A DNA stretch of 64,000 bases from Membranipora membranacea (lineage: Eukaryota > Bryozoa > Gymnolaemata > Cheilostomatida > Membraniporidae). This document shows, one piece after another, positions 62,501-64,000 of this stretch. Positions within the stretch are counted from its first letter, which is position 1, and every line of letters starts with the position of its first letter. The DNA lies in assembly GCA_914767715.1 (NCBI GenBank), contig OU612073.1, forward strand, positions 8,742,001-8,806,000. Reading direction: 5' to 3'. The position numbers and the translations under genes were made by a program. The notes under the pieces were generated by a model. It made no database searches. It was not told where the DNA came from and saw only the letters and a list, made by a program, of their open reading frames with translations.

Positions 62501-64000
62501 TCATCGTGAGGTGAGTTAGAAGCAAATCTATTTTTTGATCCTAGCGAAAAAAAAGCGTGATACCCACCCTTGGTATAATTTTGCAAATTTAAAGTCAGCT
62601 TAATTACCCCCCTATTAAACCGATGATTCCAATATTCTGGATTTAGAATAAGGCCGATAAGAGCTTGAACTGGTCGGAGTTTGATAAAGATTCGACAGAG
62701 TTTTCATTTTTGAATGGTGGCGTATGGCATGTTCTTTTTTAAGCAAAAGTGACCCTATTTAAAACGGACGCTGACGGAGAATGAAAAGTCACAGAGCCAA
62801 ACGGTTTGCAGATTCGAGATAAGCAGGAGTTGCTCCTCATCGTGAGGTGAGTTAGAAGCAAATCTATTTTTTGATCCGAGCGAAAAAAAAGCGTGATACC
62901 CACCCTTGGTATAACTTTGCAAATTTAAAGTCAGCTTAATTACCCCCCTATTTAACCGATGCTTTCAATAATCTGGATTTAGAATAAGGCCGATAAGAGC
63001 TTGAACTGGTCGGAGTTTGATAAAGATTCGACAGAGTTTTCATTTTTGAATGGTGGCGTATGGCATGTTTTTTTTAAGCAAAAGTGACCCTAATTAAAAC
63101 GGACGCTGACGGAGAATGAAAAGCCACAGAGCCAAACGGTTTGCAGATTCGAGATAAGCAGGAGTTGCTCCTCATCGTGAGGTGAGTTAGAAGCAAATCT
63201 ATTTTTTGATCCGAGCGAAAAAAAAGCGTGATACCCACCCTTGGTATAATTTTGCAAATTTAAAGTCAGCTTAATTACCCCCCTATTAAACCGATGATTT
63301 CAATAATCTGGATTTAGAATAAGGCCGATAAGAGCTTGAACTGGTCGGAGTTTGATAAAGATTCGACAGGGTTTTCATTTTTGAATGGTGGCGTATGGCA
63401 TGTTTTTTTTAAGCAAAAGTGACCCTAATTAAAACGGACGCTGACGGAGAATGAAAAGCCACAGAGCCAAACGGTTTGCAGATTCGAGATAAGCAGGAGT
63501 TGCTCCTCATCGTGAGGTGAGTTAGAAGCAAATCTATTTTTTGATCCGAGCGAAAAAAAAGTGTGATACCCACCCTTGGTATAATTTTGCAAATTTAAAG
63601 TCAGCTTAATTACCCCCCTATTAAACCGATGATTTCAATAATCTGGATTTAGAATAAGGCCGATAAGAGCTTGAACTGGTCGGAGTTTGATAAAGATTCG
63701 ACAGAGTTTTCATTTTTGAATGGTGGCGTATGGCATGTTTTTTTTGATCAAAAGTTACCCTAAGTAAAACGGACGCTTACGGAGAATGAAAAGTCACAGA
63801 GCCAAACGGTTTGCAGATTCGAGATAAGCAGGAGTTGCTCCTCATCGTGAGGTGAGTTAGAAGCAAATCTATTTTTTGATCCGAGCGAAAAAAAAGCGTG
63901 ATACCCACCCTTGGTATAATTTGGCAAATTTAAAGTCAGCTTGATTACCCCCCTATTAAACCGATGATTCCAATATTCTGGATTTAGAATAAGGCCGATA
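56556..64000. repeat. Right segment M170-M192, most diverged part, with trimer and 16-monomer recurrences
   Basis: Monomer starts: 56556, 56891, 57226, 57561, 57895, 58231, 58566, 58901, 59236, 59570, 59905, 60240, 60573, 60908, 61243, 61578, 61915, 62250, 62585, 62921, 63256, 63591, 63926 (partial, 75 bp). Private single-monomer changes are denser here than elsewhere. CAATAATCTGG is a local marker (M172, M175, M186, M187, M189-M191). M184-M186 are repeated about 1007 bp on as M187-M189 (GATCCTAGCG, then GTTCTTTTTT with CCCTATTTAAAAC and ATAACTTTGC, then CTATTTAACC with GATGCTTTC). M175-M176 recur as M191-M192, 5360 bp on. M182 and M171 share CATGTCTTTTTTT. Confidence 0.82.

Larger units (their letters stand above)
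1..64000. repeat. Satellite DNA array, 334/335-bp monomer, 191 full copies plus a 75-bp partial
   Basis: Every stretch of the window is a copy of the same unit, always in the same orientation, with no gap or insertion of other sequence. Monomer starts were placed at the AAATTT(A/G)AAG-type motif. Starts run from 1 to 63926, giving a mean of 63925/191 = 334.7 bp and a range of 333-337 bp. Length differences come mostly from a T tract near position 148, an A tract near position 298 and a C6 tract near position 23. Monomers differ from one another by a few percent at most. Long uniform head-to-tail arrays of this kind are typical of eukaryotic centromeric or pericentromeric heterochromatin. That location is inferred, because no flanking sequence is present. 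I do not recognise the family. The window begins and ends inside the array, so its full length is unknown. Confidence 0.98.

Noticed and set aside
1-64000. CRISPR array or other spacer-repeat system
   Set aside because: The whole 334/335-bp unit is repeated with no unique spacers between copies.
1-64000. Tandem 5S rDNA or histone-type gene array, suggested by the unit length
   Set aside because: The monomer contains no 5S rRNA internal control region and no coding frame of a known family.
58231-64000. Array edge or transition to unique DNA at the right end, suggested by higher divergence
   Set aside because: The monomers remain full length and in register to the last base, and the end recurs with M175-M176, so no boundary is shown.
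1-64000. Inverted monomers or transposon insertions within the array
   Set aside because: All 192 monomer starts are in the same orientation with spacing of 333-337 bp, leaving no room for an insertion.

Overview
The whole 64 kb window is one uninterrupted head-to-tail satellite DNA array. I can place 191 complete monomers and a 75-bp partial one. Each monomer runs from an AAATTTAAAG- or AAATTTAGAG-type start to the next such start. Lengths are 333-337 bp, mean about 334.7 bp, and all monomers lie in the same orientation. The monomer is about 40% G+C. I found no gene, RNA gene, transposon, CRISPR array or unique-sequence gap. The repeat family is not one I recognise and no host gene is present. 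The sequence supports only a eukaryotic, probably heterochromatic (centromeric or pericentromeric) origin. CpG is not depleted (about 14 per monomer, close to expectation), which argues mildly against a heavily methylated germline genome, but I do not name a taxon.

The interest lies in the layout. Numbering monomers M1-M192 from the left, the array is a mosaic of higher-order repeats (HORs). M1-M18 (1-6026) is an older mixed family with short trimer repeats. M19-M99 (6027-33123) holds three copies of an 8-9 kb HOR of about 24-27 monomers. Copies 1 and 2 are almost identical; copy 3 carries a mappable two-monomer duplication and a three-monomer deletion. M100-M123 (33124-41154) belongs to the same variant family as M1-M18, so the 8-9 kb HOR seems to have expanded inside it. 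M124-M133 (41155-44501) is a three-monomer HOR. M134-M165 (44502-55215) contains a six-monomer cassette repeated about 3349 bp apart. M166-M169 is a dimer duplication. M170-M192 is the most diverged part and contains a trimer duplication and a 16-monomer (5360 bp) recurrence.

Within each monomer I see several conserved structures. There are two overlapping hairpins that cannot form together. A 17-bp site next to them matches 8 of the 9 core bases of the CENP-B box. A T8 and an A8 tract lie about 150 bp apart in a unit close to two nucleosome lengths. Collinear internal similarities suggest the monomer arose from a diverged dimer of about 155-175 bp halves. Base substitutions and T/A-tract slippage separate monomers, while unequal crossover and conversion explain the larger pattern. 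Alignments and counts were made by eye; the tallies of differences are incomplete. Coordinates of sub-monomer elements are given in M36 (11712-12046), which is a clean consensus copy; element position p in the monomer equals 11711+p.
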